Below are positions 22,972-32,062 of a DNA stretch of 64,000 bases, one piece after another (position 1 is the first letter of the stretch; the number at the start of each line of letters is the position of its first letter). The DNA is taken from positions 1-64,000 of the forward strand of contig JAIBEL010000072.1 of NCBI GenBank assembly GCA_019459285.1. The letters run 5' to 3'. Source of the DNA: Rhizobium sp. Lineage in GTDB: Bacteria; Pseudomonadota; Gammaproteobacteria; Burkholderiales; Thiobacillaceae. The notes under the pieces are model-generated. The model made no database searches and was not told the DNA's origin. It worked only from the letters and a program-made list of their open reading frames with translations. Both the position numbers and the translations under genes were made by a program.

Positions 22972-24504
22972 ATGAAAAAGCTATTTGCTTCGTTGGGCCT
23001 GATGTTTGCCCTGTTGTCTCCCAACCTGGTCCTGGCTGAGGACGCTCCTGCTGCCTCCGCAGCGCAAGCGACCGAAAGCCTGGCCGCGCCGGCTCCCGCT
23101 GCCGCTGCGCCAGCAGAGGCCGCTCCGGCGCCTGCCGCCGCGACCCCCGCGGCTGCACCTGCCGCTCCTGCGGCGGCACCGACGCCCAACAAGGGCGATA
23201 CGTCCTGGATGCTGTTGTCGACGGTCCTGGTCATCATGATGTCGATCCCCGGACTCGCGCTGTTCTACGGCGGCCTGGTACGCAGCAAGAACATGCTGTC
23301 GGTGCTGATGCAGGTGTTTTCCATCTTCTCGCTCATCGTGGTGTTGTGGGCGATCTATGGCTATTCACTGGCATTCACCGAGGGCAATGCCTTCTTCGGC
23401 GGATTCGATCGCTTGTTGTTGAAAGGCATCTTCAATCCGACCGACGGCAGCGTGGCGAATGCGGCAACCTTCAGCAAGGGCGTGGTGATTCCGGAGTTTG
23501 CCTTTGTCGCCTTCCAGGCCACGTTCGCGGCCATCACGGTTGCGCTGGTCGTCGGCTCGTTTGCCGAGCGCATGAAGTTCTCAGCGGTGCTGCTGTTCTC
23601 CGCGCTGTGGTTCACGTTCTCCTACATCCCCATGGCGCACATGGTGTGGTTCTGGACCGGCCCGGATGCGATCAAGGATGCCGCCAGCCTGGCCACAGAA
23701 ACAGCGAAGGCGGGGTGGCTGTTCCAGAAAGGTGCGCTCGACTTCGCCGGCGGCACGGTCGTGCACATCAATGCGGCGATCGCGGGCCTGGTCGGTGCGT
23801 TCGTGGTGGGCAAGCGCATCGGCTACGGCAAGGAATCGATGACGCCGCACAGCCTGACCATGACCATGATCGGCGCCTCGCTGCTGTGGGTGGGCTGGTT
23901 CGGTTTCAACGCAGGTTCTGCGCTGGAAGCGGGCGGCACGGCTGCGCTGGCGTTCATCAACACGCTGAATGCGACCGCTGCGGCGGCCTTGACCTGGAGC
24001 TTTGCCGAATGGCTGCTCAAAGGCAAGCCCTCCATGCTGGGTGCGGCGTCGGGTGCCGTGGCGGGTCTGGTCGCCATTACCCCGGCCTGTGGCTGGGTGG
24101 GCGTAGGCGGTGCGCTGGCCATCGGTGCGCTGGCAGGTGTGGTGTGCCTGTGGGGAGTCACCGGGCTGAAGAAGCTGCTGGGTGCGGACGATGCGCTGGA
24201 CGTGTTCGGCGTGCACGGTATCGGGGGCATCCTCGGCGCACTGCTGACGGGCGTGTTCAACAACTGGAGCCTGGGCGGCACCGGCATCGTTGACTATGTG
24301 AACAACACGGTGGTCAACACCGATATCGCTACCCAGCTCTGGATTCAGGCACAAGCGGTGCTGACCGCGCTGGTCTGGTCGGGTGTGGTGGCGTTCATCT
24401 GCTACAAGCTGGTGGATATCACCATCGGTCTGCGCGTGCCGGAAGAACAGGAGCGCGAGGGGCTGGATACCACCCAGCATGGCGAGCGTGCCTACAGCAT
24501 GTAA
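22972..24504 (+). CDS. amtB: Ammonium transporter AmtB
   Basis: 510 residues. After a signal peptide (KKLFASLGLMFALLSPNLVLA) comes an unusual alanine/proline-rich linker of about 50 residues, then the 11-segment Amt fold. The twin pore histidines are present in GGTVVHINAAIAG and DVFGVHGIGGI. It imports ammonium when external nitrogen is scarce and is blocked by GlnK. The second ATG (22972) lies seven bases from GGAG and is preferred over the first at 22966. A terminator follows. Confidence 0.96.
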   Translation: MKKLFASLGLMFALLSPNLVLAEDAPAASAAQATESLAAPAPAAAAPAEAAPAPAAATPAAAPAAPAAAPTPNKGDTSWMLLSTVLVIMMSIPGLALFYGGLVRSKNMLSVLMQVFSIFSLIVVLWAIYGYSLAFTEGNAFFGGFDRLLLKGIFNPTDGSVANAATFSKGVVIPEFAFVAFQATFAAITVALVVGSFAERMKFSAVLLFSALWFTFSYIPMAHMVWFWTGPDAIKDAASLATETAKAGWLFQKGALDFAGGTVVHINAAIAGLVGAFVVGKRIGYGKESMTPHSLTMTMIGASLLWVGWFGFNAGSALEAGGTAALAFINTLNATAAAALTWSFAEWLLKGKPSMLGAASGAVAGLVAITPACGWVGVGGALAIGALAGVVCLWGVTGLKKLLGADDALDVFGVHGIGGILGALLTGVFNNWSLGGTGIVDYVNNTVVNTDIATQLWIQAQAVLTALVWSGVVAFICYKLVDITIGLRVPEEQEREGLDTTQHGERAYSM

Positions 24505-24529
24505 GCCTTCCTTTCTAGATGGAAGTTTG

Positions 24530-24555
24530 GGGCGCCTTGCGGGGCGCCCTTTTTA
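24530..24555 (+). terminator. Terminator of torF-glnK-amtB
   Basis: GGGCGCC (24530-24536) pairs with GGCGCCC (24543-24549) across a six-base loop, followed by six T. Confidence 0.85.
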
Positions 24556-24711
24556 TTGGCGATCGACCCGCATACACCGCGTGACTCAACGGCCGCGCAA
24601 GGTTTTTGATGTTTCATCCCTACCCTCCGTTTGCATGGCGGTGTCCGCTCTCGGTCAGATTGCGGGATGGCCACCCATGAGGAGCTCCTGTCCCGCTCCT
24701 TCCCTTTCATT
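24556..24711. other. Spacer between amtB terminator and guanidine-operon control region
   Basis: About 155 bases of the 410-base gap between amtB and the ABC transporter gene. I see no gene, repeat or convincing promoter in it; the regulatory signals begin at 24712. Confidence 0.5.
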
Positions 24712-24760
24712 AACGCCAAAACGGTGCATGTGCCCATGCATGTCGCACTAAAAGAATGCC
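24712..24760 (+). promoter_or_regulatory. Possible NtrC sites for the guanidine operon
   Basis: CGCACT-AAAAG-AATGCC (24744-24760) has a good left half-site and a degraded right one. AACGCC-AAAAC-GGTGCA (24712-24728) has a perfect right half and a poor left one. Their centres are 32 bp apart, and the nearer lies about 110 bases before the predicted transcription start. Each site alone is weak; the spacing is what supports them. Confidence 0.5.
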
Positions 24761-24837
24761 CGTTTCACGCTGTAAAAATAGGCATGGGTTGTTGATTAAT
24801 GCTTTGTATTCATATGGATAGATTGAGTTGCAAGCCA

Positions 24838-24853
24838 TGGCATGGGGGTTGCT
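24838..24853 (+). promoter_or_regulatory. Sigma-54 promoter of the guanidine operon
   Basis: TGGCATG-GGGG-TTGCT is nearly consensus, with GG (24839-24840) and GC (24851-24852) exactly ten bases apart. The predicted transcription start is near 24864, 51 bases before the first gene. It ties the operon to nitrogen limitation. Confidence 0.85.
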
Positions 24854-24860
24854 ATTAGGT

Positions 24861-24885
24861 AAGTGAATATTACGAATATTCACTT
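24861..24885. promoter_or_regulatory. Perfect 11-base inverted repeat at the predicted transcription start
   Basis: AAGTGAATATT (24861-24871) and its exact complement (24875-24885) are separated by ACG. It lies between the sigma-54 -12 box and the ribosome site, where a bound repressor would block initiation. A candidate ligand is the NikR-like ribbon-helix-helix protein encoded in the same operon, since such proteins often regulate themselves. In RNA it would also form a hairpin in the leader. Confidence 0.7.
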
Positions 24886-24914
24886 CAGTAATACCTCATA
24901 TCAAGGAGTCCACC

Positions 24915-25913
24915 ATGAATGTGAAGCACATCAGAAGTACCCTGAAGACGTTGTTCACCCGTCTGGTAATTCCTGCCGCGGTGGCCATGTCGATTTCGGC
25001 CCATGCCGCCCAGCCCCTCAAGATCGGTTACAGCGACTGGCCGGGCTGGGTCGCCTGGCAGGTGGCGATCGACAAGGGCTGGTTCAAGGAAGCCGGGGTC
25101 GCGGTCGACTTCGAATGGTTCGATTATTCGGCCTCCATGGACGCCTTTTCGGCCGGCAAAATCGATGCGGTGACCATGACCAACGGCGATGCCTTGGTCA
25201 CCGGCGCGGCCGGCGGCAAGAGCGTCATGATTATGCTGACCGACTATTCCAACGGCAACGACATGATCGTCGCCAAGCCCGGCATCAAGTCGCTGAAGGA
25301 ACTCAAGGGCAAGAAGGTCGCCGTCGAAGAGGGGCTGGTCGAGCACCTGCTGCTGCTCAATGGTCTGAAGAAGGCCGGCATGAAGGAATCGGACGTCACC
25401 CTGGTCAACGCCAAGACCAATGAGATGCCGCAGGTTCTTGCCTCCGGCGACGTCGCCGCAATCGGCGCCTGGCAGCCAATCGCCGGCCAGGCCATGAAGG
25501 GCGTGCCCGGCTCGCGTCCGGTCTACACCTCGGCCAACGAACCCGGCCTGATCTACGATGTGCTCGCGGTCAATCCGGCCAGCGCCAAGCAGCACAAGGC
25601 CGAGTGGCTGAAGGTGGTCAAGGTGTGGGACAAGGTCGTGAAGTACATCAACGATCCCAAGACCCAGCCCGATGCTGTCAAGATCATGGCAGCCCGGGTC
25701 GGCGTCACGCCGCAGGTCTACCTGCCCCTGCTTAAGGGTACCCACCTGCTGAGCCTGGCCGACGGCAAGAAGGTCTACGTCAAGGCTGCAGGCTTCGGCT
25801 CGCTCTATGGATCGTCCAAGGTGGCCGACGACTTCAACGTCGCCAACGGAGTCTACAAGGCGCACCAGGACGTCGACAGCTATATCGACCCGTCCTTCAC
25901 CAACGCCAAGTGA
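24915..25913 (+). CDS. ABC transporter substrate-binding protein (putative guanidine/urea importer)
   Basis: 332 residues with a signal peptide ending SAHA-A. The mature part is of the NrtA/TauA type ([21 protein letters not shown] at the start, then [16 protein letters not shown]). Members encoded next to urea-carboxylase genes have been annotated as urea-binding proteins; the operon here points to guanidine instead. It is the first gene behind the sigma-54 promoter, with AAGGAG before the ATG. It should capture substrate in the periplasm for the two genes that follow. Confidence 0.9.
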   Translation: MNVKHIRSTLKTLFTRLVIPAAVAMSISAHAAQPLKIGYSDWPGWVAWQVAIDKGWFKEAGVAVDFEWFDYSASMDAFSAGKIDAVTMTNGDALVTGAAGGKSVMIMLTDYSNGNDMIVAKPGIKSLKELKGKKVAVEEGLVEHLLLLNGLKKAGMKESDVTLVNAKTNEMPQVLASGDVAAIGAWQPIAGQAMKGVPGSRPVYTSANEPGLIYDVLAVNPASAKQHKAEWLKVVKVWDKVVKYINDPKTQPDAVKIMAARVGVTPQVYLPLLKGTHLLSLADGKKVYVKAAGFGSLYGSSKVADDFNVANGVYKAHQDVDSYIDPSFTNAK

Positions 25914-25948
25914 TCCTTTGACCTATCCAGCCTGAAGACGGAGCGGAG

Positions 25949-26917
25949 ATGAACATGATTGCCAACTGGTTCGGAGGCAGCGCGGATGTGGATGCCCGCA
26001 GGCGCGCGCTGCTCGGAATCGGCTCGTTTCTGCTGCCGTTGCTGGCCTGGTGCCTCATCAGTTATACCCCGTTCATCTGGCATCCCAAGGTGCTCGTCAC
26101 CGATCCGGGCGGCGTGGATTATTTCCAGGTCGACATGCGGGTGGACAAGGCCATGTTCAAGGAAGAGGTCGCCAACATGCAGCAGGCGCACCTCGCCCTG
26201 CCCCAGGGCCAGCCGTCCAACCCGATTTACCTGCCGGCGCCCGATGAAGTGGCGAAGGCCTTCTACAATGGTTTCGTCAATCCTCCGAGCAACACGGATG
26301 TGCCCTCGATGCCCGCCAGCCTGTGGCACAGCATCCAGATCATCTTCTGGGGTTTCCTGCTCTCGTCGCTCATCGGCGTGCCGCTCGGCATCCTGTCCGG
26401 CACCTATGCCACCCTGGGCCGCCTGAACGAGCCCTTCATCGAATTCTTCCGCTACCTGCCGGCGCCCGCCTTCGGCGCCCTGGCGGTGGCCATCCTGGGC
26501 ATCTACAACGGACCCAAGATCGCGATCATCGTCATCGGCACCCTGTTCCAGCAGGTGCTGATCATCGCCAACACCACCCGCAAGCTGGAGACCACCCTGA
26601 TCGAGGCTGCACGCACCCTGGGCAGCAAGAATCTCAAACTGCTGACCAAGGTGGTGGTGCCGGGCATCCTGCCCGACCTCTACCGCGACCAGCGCATCCT
26701 GCTCGGCTGGGCCTGGACCTACCTGATCGTGGCCGAACTGATCGGCACCAGTTCGGGCATCACCTGGTTCATCACCCAGCAGGCCCGCTACCAGCATTTC
26801 GACAACGTCTATGCCGCCATCATGACCATCGGCCTCATCGGATTCGGCAGCGACCTGATCCTGGCCCGGCTCGGCCGGCGGCTGTTCCCCTGGGACCGCA
26901 CCCAGGACCGGCAATGA
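25949..26917 (+). CDS. ABC transporter permease (putative guanidine/urea importer)
   Basis: 322 residues. One membrane segment near residues 25-45, a periplasmic stretch of about 80 residues, then five segments of the BPD-type permease fold. The cytoplasmic EAA loop is [24 protein letters not shown]. It belongs to the nitrate/sulfonate/taurine permease group. The large loop after the first segment is longer than in SsuC or TauC. It lies 35 bases after the binding-protein gene and just before the ATPase gene. Confidence 0.92.
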   Translation: MNMIANWFGGSADVDARRRALLGIGSFLLPLLAWCLISYTPFIWHPKVLVTDPGGVDYFQVDMRVDKAMFKEEVANMQQAHLALPQGQPSNPIYLPAPDEVAKAFYNGFVNPPSNTDVPSMPASLWHSIQIIFWGFLLSSLIGVPLGILSGTYATLGRLNEPFIEFFRYLPAPAFGALAVAILGIYNGPKIAIIVIGTLFQQVLIIANTTRKLETTLIEAARTLGSKNLKLLTKVVVPGILPDLYRDQRILLGWAWTYLIVAELIGTSSGITWFITQQARYQHFDNVYAAIMTIGLIGFGSDLILARLGRRLFPWDRTQDRQ

Positions 26918-26921
26918 GGAT

Positions 26922-27845
26922 ATGAGCATGAACCTGATGGAACCCATTCTGCCCAGCTATCTCGACCAGTCCGACGCCGTCCGCGAACGCTTCGAGCGTA
27001 TCCGCCAGCGCGAAACCATTCTCGAGGTGCGCAAGCTCGGCAAACGCTACCGCTCGCCCCAGGGCGAGGTCGAAGCGCTGCGCGGCATCGACTTCAGCGT
27101 CCGCCGACGCGAGTTCGTCTGCGTCATCGGTCCCTCCGGCTGCGGCAAGTCGACCCTGATCCGCATCCTGGCCGGCCTCGACAAGCACACCTCTGGCGAG
27201 GCCCTGCTCGACGGCAAGCCGATCACCGGGCCGGGCCAGGACCGCGGCATGGTGTTCCAGGGCTACTCGCTGTTCCCCTGGCTGACGGTCAAGAAAAACG
27301 TCATGTTCGGCCCCCATATGAAGGGCGAGGGCAATGACCAAGCCGAGCGCGATGCCCAGTTATGGCTGGAACTGGTTGGCCTGGAAAAATTCGCCGACGC
27401 CTATCCGCACCAGCTTTCCGGCGGCATGCGCCAGCGCGTCGCCATCGCCCGCGCGCTCGTCAACCAGCCGCGCATCCTGCTGATGGACGAGCCGTTCGGC
27501 GCGCTCGACGCGCAGACCCGCGCCAAGATGCAGTCGCACCTGATCGACATCTGGCGCAACATCGACGTGACGGTGCTGTTCATCACCCACGACCTCGACG
27601 AGGCGATCTACCTGGCCGACCGCATCCTGGTGCTGAAAGCACATCCGGGCGAAGTGCAGGAGGTGATCGAGGTGCCGGTGCCGCGGCCGCGCACGCCCGG
27701 CCAGTTCAACTCGCCCGAATTCCGCGCCACCAAGGCCCGCCTGGAGGCGCTCATCCACCCGGCGCCGGAACCGCTGCCGGAAGACGAGCAGGCCGTGAAG
27801 CCGCACATGATTCGCTTCACTGACGTGCACGACAACGTGGAATAA
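26922..27845 (+). CDS. ABC transporter ATP-binding protein (putative guanidine/urea importer)
   Basis: 307 residues. Walker A is GPSGCGKS, the Q-loop is [10 protein letters not shown], the signature is LSGGM, Walker B is [12 protein letters not shown] and the switch histidine lies in FITHDLDEA. It resembles SsuB/TauB/NrtD but carries about 30 extra residues at each end. The ATPase powers the permease encoded four bases upstream. It is followed closely by the creatininase-family gene, so all are one transcript. Confidence 0.94.
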   Translation: MSMNLMEPILPSYLDQSDAVRERFERIRQRETILEVRKLGKRYRSPQGEVEALRGIDFSVRRREFVCVIGPSGCGKSTLIRILAGLDKHTSGEALLDGKPITGPGQDRGMVFQGYSLFPWLTVKKNVMFGPHMKGEGNDQAERDAQLWLELVGLEKFADAYPHQLSGGMRQRVAIARALVNQPRILLMDEPFGALDAQTRAKMQSHLIDIWRNIDVTVLFITHDLDEAIYLADRILVLKAHPGEVQEVIEVPVPRPRTPGQFNSPEFRATKARLEALIHPAPEPLPEDEQAVKPHMIRFTDVHDNVE

Positions 27846-27849
27846 CGCA

Positions 27850-28629
27850 ATGCGCTGGTCCGATCTCACCTGGCCCGAACTCCCCGACGTGCTGGCCCGC
27901 TGCGGCCACGCCGCCATCCTGCCGGTGGGCGCCACCGAGCAGCACGGTCCGCATCTGGGCTGCGGCGTCGATTTCGTGATCGCCGAGCAACTTTGCGCCG
28001 CGGTCGCCGCGCAGACCGGCGTACCCATGCTGCCCACGCTGCCGTACGGCTGCTCGCTCGGCCACAGCCGGCGCTGGCCCGGCACGATCGCGCTGCAGCC
28101 GATCACCCTGATCGAACTGGTCAAGCAGATCGGCGACTGGGCTTATCACAGCGGGGTGCGCCGCCTGTTCATCGTCAACGCCCACGTCACCAATGCCGCA
28201 CCGCTGCGCTGCGCCCTGGAGATGCTGCGTGCCGAACACGACGACCTGATGGTGGCGGTGATCAACACCGCGACGTTGAGCGAACGGGTGCGCCAGTTCC
28301 ACTCCGCCGACGCCGCCGACTGGCACGCCAACGATGCCGAGACCTCGATCATGCTGGCCATCGCCCCTGAGGGCGTGCGCCCGGACACGCTGCTGGAGGC
28401 CGACGACCCCGACCGCACCTGCGGCTGCATCTTTGCCCACCCGGTCAACCGAACCAGCCTGAACGGCGTCACCGGCACGCCCAGCCTGGCCAGTGTGGAG
28501 AAAGGCCAGCGCTGGTTCGACTGGCTGGTGGCCGACCTCGCCGCACTGGTTCGCGCGGGCAGCGTCGAGACGCCGCCGCTCGAGCATTCCTATTTCGGGG
28601 ACGCCGTCCCCGTCGCTTCAACCCGATAG
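27850..28629 (+). CDS. Creatininase-family amidohydrolase in the guanidine operon
   Basis: 259 residues of the creatininase (creatinine amidohydrolase) fold. The family metal motifs [17 protein letters not shown] and [10 protein letters not shown] are present. Two later motifs deviate: NAHVTN stands where NGHGGN is usual, and WHANDAETS replaces the usual HAGE-type stretch. The fold binds two divalent metals and opens cyclic or linear C-N bonds. Its substrate here is unknown; a role in feeding guanidino compounds into the pathway is only inferred from the neighbours. It lies 13 bases before the glutamine synthetase gene. Confidence 0.85.
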   Translation: MRWSDLTWPELPDVLARCGHAAILPVGATEQHGPHLGCGVDFVIAEQLCAAVAAQTGVPMLPTLPYGCSLGHSRRWPGTIALQPITLIELVKQIGDWAYHSGVRRLFIVNAHVTNAAPLRCALEMLRAEHDDLMVAVINTATLSERVRQFHSADAADWHANDAETSIMLAIAPEGVRPDTLLEADDPDRTCGCIFAHPVNRTSLNGVTGTPSLASVEKGQRWFDWLVADLAALVRAGSVETPPLEHSYFGDAVPVASTR

Positions 28630-28642
28630 ACAAGGACGCATC

Positions 28643-30055
28643 ATGAACACAATCGACGACACCGCCGTGCTGGAAAAACCGGACACCAGCGCCCATCATT
28701 CGTCCGAAGCGACAGCCCAACTGCAGCGCGAGCTGATCGACAAGGGCGTGAAATACTGCATCGGCGCCTACGTCGACATCCACGGCGTGCCCAAGGCCAA
28801 GGTCGTGCCGATCGCTCACCTCGGCCAGATGGCAAAAGGCTCCGAACGCTACACCGGTTACGCGCTGGACGGCCTCGGCCAGGCGCCGAACGACGACGAG
28901 CTGACCTCGGTGCCGGACCTCGACCGCGCCATCCAGCTGCCGTGGGAACCGAAGATCGCCTGGATTCCGGCCGACAACCATTTCCAGGGCAAGCCGTATG
29001 CGCTGAACACCCGGGTTGCGCTGAAGAATCAGCTGGCCGAGGCGGCCAAGCTGGGATACGGCATGAACCTCGGCATCGAGTGCGAGATATTCCTGTTGAA
29101 GCAGAATGCCGACGGCAGCCTGTCGGTGCCCGTCGCCGACGACAAGCTGACCAAGCCCTGTTACGACGTGCGCGGCTTCGTCGACAATTTCTCCTGGCTG
29201 GACAAGGTGGCGACCTCCATCAACGACCTCGGCTGGGATCTGTATTCCTTCGACCACGAGGACGCCAACGGCCAGTTCGAATTCGACTTCAACTACGCCG
29301 ATGCACTGACCACCTGCGACCGGCTGACTTTCTTTCGCTTCATGGCCAAGCACTACGCCAAGGAAGAAGGCCTGCTCGCCACCATGATGCCCAAGCCTTT
29401 CGCCGACAAGACCGGCAACGGCGCCCACTTCAACATGTCGATCTACGACCTCGAGACCGGCAGGAACCTGTTCGCCTGCGCGCCCGAGGACGACCCCCAC
29501 GGCATCGGCCTGACCTCCCTCGGCTACAGCTTCGTCGCCGGCATCCTCAAGCACGGCCGCGCCCTGTGCGCGGTGTTCGCGCCGACGGTGAACAGCTACA
29601 AGCGGCTGGTGCGGCGCGGCGCTATGAGCTATTTTTCGTGGGCGCCGGTGTTCAACTCCTGGGGCTCCAACAACCGCACCAACTCCGTGCGCATCCCGGC
29701 CGGCGGCGGCCGCTGCGAATCGCGCAACGCCGACGGCGCGGTCAACCCCTACCTGGCCGCCACCCTGGTCCTGGCCGCCGGTCTGGAAGGCATCCGCGAA
29801 GGCCTGAATCCGGGCAATCCGAACGAGGACAACCTGTACGCCATCGGCGACGACGAACGCCGCGCGCGCGGAATCGAGTTCCTGCCGCAGACGCTGCAGG
29901 AGGCGGTCGCCGCCTTCGCCGCCGACCCGCTGGTCGAAGCCACGCTCGGCAAGGAACTGCGCGATGAGTTCATCCGCTACAAGACCGAGGAGTGGGAGGC
30001 CTACCACCTGTCCGTGAGCAAGTGGGAAGTCGAGCGCTACAGCTACATGTTCTGA
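28643..30055 (+). CDS. glnT: GlnT-type (type III) glutamine synthetase
   Basis: 470 residues, of the glutamine-synthetase superfamily group called type III/GlnT, shorter than the roughly 700-residue GSIII of cyanobacteria. Active-site motifs include GIECEIFLL, the catalytic [23 protein letters not shown] and NRTNSVRIP. The tyrosine adenylylation loop of GlnA is not evident. It would join ammonia released by the pathway to glutamate; some relatives act on methylamine, so another amine acceptor is possible. Start MNTIDD has AAGGA upstream. Confidence 0.93.
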   Translation: MNTIDDTAVLEKPDTSAHHSSEATAQLQRELIDKGVKYCIGAYVDIHGVPKAKVVPIAHLGQMAKGSERYTGYALDGLGQAPNDDELTSVPDLDRAIQLPWEPKIAWIPADNHFQGKPYALNTRVALKNQLAEAAKLGYGMNLGIECEIFLLKQNADGSLSVPVADDKLTKPCYDVRGFVDNFSWLDKVATSINDLGWDLYSFDHEDANGQFEFDFNYADALTTCDRLTFFRFMAKHYAKEEGLLATMMPKPFADKTGNGAHFNMSIYDLETGRNLFACAPEDDPHGIGLTSLGYSFVAGILKHGRALCAVFAPTVNSYKRLVRRGAMSYFSWAPVFNSWGSNNRTNSVRIPAGGGRCESRNADGAVNPYLAATLVLAAGLEGIREGLNPGNPNEDNLYAIGDDERRARGIEFLPQTLQEAVAAFAADPLVEATLGKELRDEFIRYKTEEWEAYHLSVSKWEVERYSYMF

Positions 30056-30066
30056 AGCAACTGACG

Positions 30067-30528
30067 ATGGCGACGAAAGAGGACAAGGTCTCCATGCTGG
30101 TCAGCCGCATCAGCGTCTCGCTGCCGCCCGACCTGCTGGCCGAACTGGACCGCATGGTCGAGAGCCGCGGCTACGGCAGCCGCTCGCAGGCCATCGGCGA
30201 AATGGTCAATTACCAGCTGGCCGAGCATAAACGCGCGCTTGGCAACGAGGTCATGGCGGGCACCCTCACGCTGCTCTACAACCGCGCCACCCGCGGCCTG
30301 CAAGAGCGGCTGGCGGATATCCAGTATCACCACGTCGCCGAGGTCATCAGCTCGCTGCATGTGCACCTGACCGAGGACCAGATGCTGGAGGTGATCCTGG
30401 TCCAGGGCCCGGCTGCCAAGCTCCAGGCCATCACTCATGAAATGCTCGCCCAGCGCGGCGTCATCACCGGTCGCCTACAACTGCTGGCGGCGGTCATCCC
30501 GCCCCTGCACGCGCCGGCCGCCGAATGA
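30067..30528 (+). CDS. NikR-like ribbon-helix-helix regulator lacking two nickel ligands
   Basis: 153 residues. An N-terminal ribbon-helix-helix DNA-binding part (SRISVSLPPDLLAELDRMVESRGYGSRSQAI) is followed by a NikR-type ACT-like domain. A gap-free comparison with remembered E. coli NikR places its four nickel ligands here as Tyr87 (for His76), His98, His100 and Met106 (for Cys95). Only the two histidines of SLHVHL remain. Nickel sensing is therefore doubtful, and another metal or small molecule is possible. The gene overlaps the next by four bases and may control the operon through the dyad at 24861-24885. Confidence 0.88.
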   Translation: MATKEDKVSMLVSRISVSLPPDLLAELDRMVESRGYGSRSQAIGEMVNYQLAEHKRALGNEVMAGTLTLLYNRATRGLQERLADIQYHHVAEVISSLHVHLTEDQMLEVILVQGPAAKLQAITHEMLAQRGVITGRLQLLAAVIPPLHAPAAE

Positions 30529-31307
30529 AAAACGAAATGCGGGCAATCAACCTATCGACTGGATTACACATGGCCCAACACCTCAACCCCATCCCGCCCG
30601 ACCTGTTCCTTTGGGAAGAAGCCCTGCCCGGAGGTTGCCACTGGTCCGGCATCCTCCGCCGCGGCAACGCGCTGCGCATCACCGATCTGAGCGGCCGCGC
30701 CAACATCGCGGCGCTGTTCTACAACGCCGAGGAAAAGCTCGAGCGCTACAACATGCCCGACACCCTGAAGGCGCAGCACACGGCGCACCTGACTAAGGGC
30801 CACGCGCTCTACTCCGACATGGGCCACGTGCTGTGCTCGGTCATTGCCGATACCTGCGGCTGGCATGACACCGTGTGCGGCGTCAGCAACGCCGAGATGG
30901 TCAAGGCGAAATACGGCGAGGCGACCTATCAGACCCACCGCAATGCCATGTACCGCAACGGCCGCGACGGCCTCTTGGTCGAACTCGGGAAGTGGGGCCT
31001 GGGCAAGCGCGACGTGGTGCCGAACGTGAACTTCTTCAGCAAGGTCGTCGCCGACGACGCCAGCAAGCTGCACTTTGACCAGGCCAATTCGCACCCCGGT
31101 GACTACTTTGACGTGCGCTTCGAGATGAATGTGCTGGTGGTGCTGTCCGCCGCGCCGCATCCGCTCGATCCGCGCCCCGACTACGCGCCAGGCGACGTCA
31201 TGTTGACTGCGTGGAAGGCCGGCGCGCCAGGGGCCGACGACGTCTGTCGCAACCGCTGCGCCGAAAATCAGCGCGGCTTCTATCAAACCGAAATCCTTTA
31301 TCGCTGA
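30525..31307 (+). CDS. cgdA: Carboxyguanidine deiminase subunit CgdA (DUF1989, urea-carboxylase-associated protein 1)
   Basis: 260 residues; a start at MAQHLNPIP (30570) would give 245. DUF1989 signatures are [11 protein letters not shown], with cysteines and histidine likely to hold a metal, and [12 protein letters not shown]. This protein and the next were long labelled urea-amidolyase-associated proteins and were later shown to be the two subunits of carboxyguanidine deiminase. That enzyme converts carboxyguanidine to allophanate and ammonia. It overlaps the regulator gene by four bases (ATGA). Confidence 0.9.
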   Translation: MKNEMRAINLSTGLHMAQHLNPIPPDLFLWEEALPGGCHWSGILRRGNALRITDLSGRANIAALFYNAEEKLERYNMPDTLKAQHTAHLTKGHALYSDMGHVLCSVIADTCGWHDTVCGVSNAEMVKAKYGEATYQTHRNAMYRNGRDGLLVELGKWGLGKRDVVPNVNFFSKVVADDASKLHFDQANSHPGDYFDVRFEMNVLVVLSAAPHPLDPRPDYAPGDVMLTAWKAGAPGADDVCRNRCAENQRGFYQTEILYR

Positions 31308-31315
31308 GGCCAGAC

Positions 31316-31975
31316 ATGAGCACCTTCAACCTCGTCGAAAGTCCTTTCGATCCCAGGCATGCTGTCGTCGATGTCGTCGTCGACGCCGGCGATCCGTGGA
31401 TCCACGAAATCAAGAAGGGCCAGGTCTTCCGCATCCTCGACCTCGAAGGCAACCAGGCGGTCGACACACTGTTCTTCAGCGCGCGCGACCCCGAGGAGCG
31501 CTACAGCGCCGCCGACACCGTGCGCGCGCAGGGCGCGCTCTATCTCACTACCGGCACGCAGTTGATGTCGACCGAAGGCAGGGTGATGCTGACCATCACC
31601 GCCGACACCTGCGGCCGCCACGATACCCTCGGCGGCGCCTGCTCGTGCGAGAGCAACACCGTGCGCTACGCGCTCGACAAGCGGCCGATGCATTCCTGCC
31701 GCGACAGCTTCCTGCACGCGCTGGCGCACTATGACGGCGGCCTGACCAAGCGCGACATCACCAGCAACATCAACTTCTTCATGAACGTGCCGGTGACGCC
31801 CGAAGGCGGCCTCACCTTCGTCGACGGCGTGTCGGCGCCCGGCAAGTACGTCGAGATGCGTGCCGAGATGGACGTGCTGTGCCTGATCTCCAACTGCCCG
31901 CAATTGAACAACCCGTGCAACGCCTACAACCCGACCCCAGTGCGGGTGCTGATCTGGGACGCGGCCGCCCAATAA
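31316..31975 (+). CDS. cgdB: Carboxyguanidine deiminase subunit CgdB (DUF1989, urea-carboxylase-associated protein 2)
   Basis: 219 residues, homologous to the gene before it. The paired motif is [18 protein letters not shown], again rich in Cys and His, with [16 protein letters not shown] matching NVNFFSKVV of CgdA. The two are expected to form a heteromeric deiminase. The ATG at 31316 lies eight bases past the cgdA stop. It ends 31 bases before the riboswitch, so the cgdAB message continues into that element. Confidence 0.9.
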   Translation: MSTFNLVESPFDPRHAVVDVVVDAGDPWIHEIKKGQVFRILDLEGNQAVDTLFFSARDPEERYSAADTVRAQGALYLTTGTQLMSTEGRVMLTITADTCGRHDTLGGACSCESNTVRYALDKRPMHSCRDSFLHALAHYDGGLTKRDITSNINFFMNVPVTPEGGLTFVDGVSAPGKYVEMRAEMDVLCLISNCPQLNNPCNAYNPTPVRVLIWDAAAQ

Positions 31976-32005
31976 CAAGCCGAGCCAATAACAATTAACA
32001 ATCCA

Positions 32006-32053
32006 CGGCGGGACGGCCCGCCGCGGAGACTGCACGCGGGACGACCCGCAAGG
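32006..32053 (+). promoter_or_regulatory. Guanidine-II (mini-ykkC) riboswitch before the carboxylase gene
   Basis: Two hairpins in tandem carry the ACGR tetraloops that define this class: CGGCGGG-ACGG-CCCGCCG (32006-32023) and GCGGG-ACGA-CCCGC (32036-32049), joined by 12 bases. The ribosome site AAGG follows at 32050-32053, and the ATG is at 32063. In known examples guanidine binds both loops, which kiss and free the ribosome site. It is placed inside the operon, so it should tune carboxylase and allophanate hydrolase separately from the importer and CgdAB. Confidence 0.9.
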
Positions 32054-32062
32054 AAGCACAAC

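Noticed and set aside
24861-24885. Leader hairpin with ACG in its loop as a second guanidine-II riboswitch
   Set aside because: Only one hairpin is present, the perfect pairing leaves a three-base loop rather than an ACGR tetraloop, and the stem is AT-rich. A DNA operator fits better.
30067-30528. Calling the RHH protein a true nickel regulator NikR
   Set aside because: Two of the four nickel ligands are replaced and no nickel transporter or urease gene is nearby.
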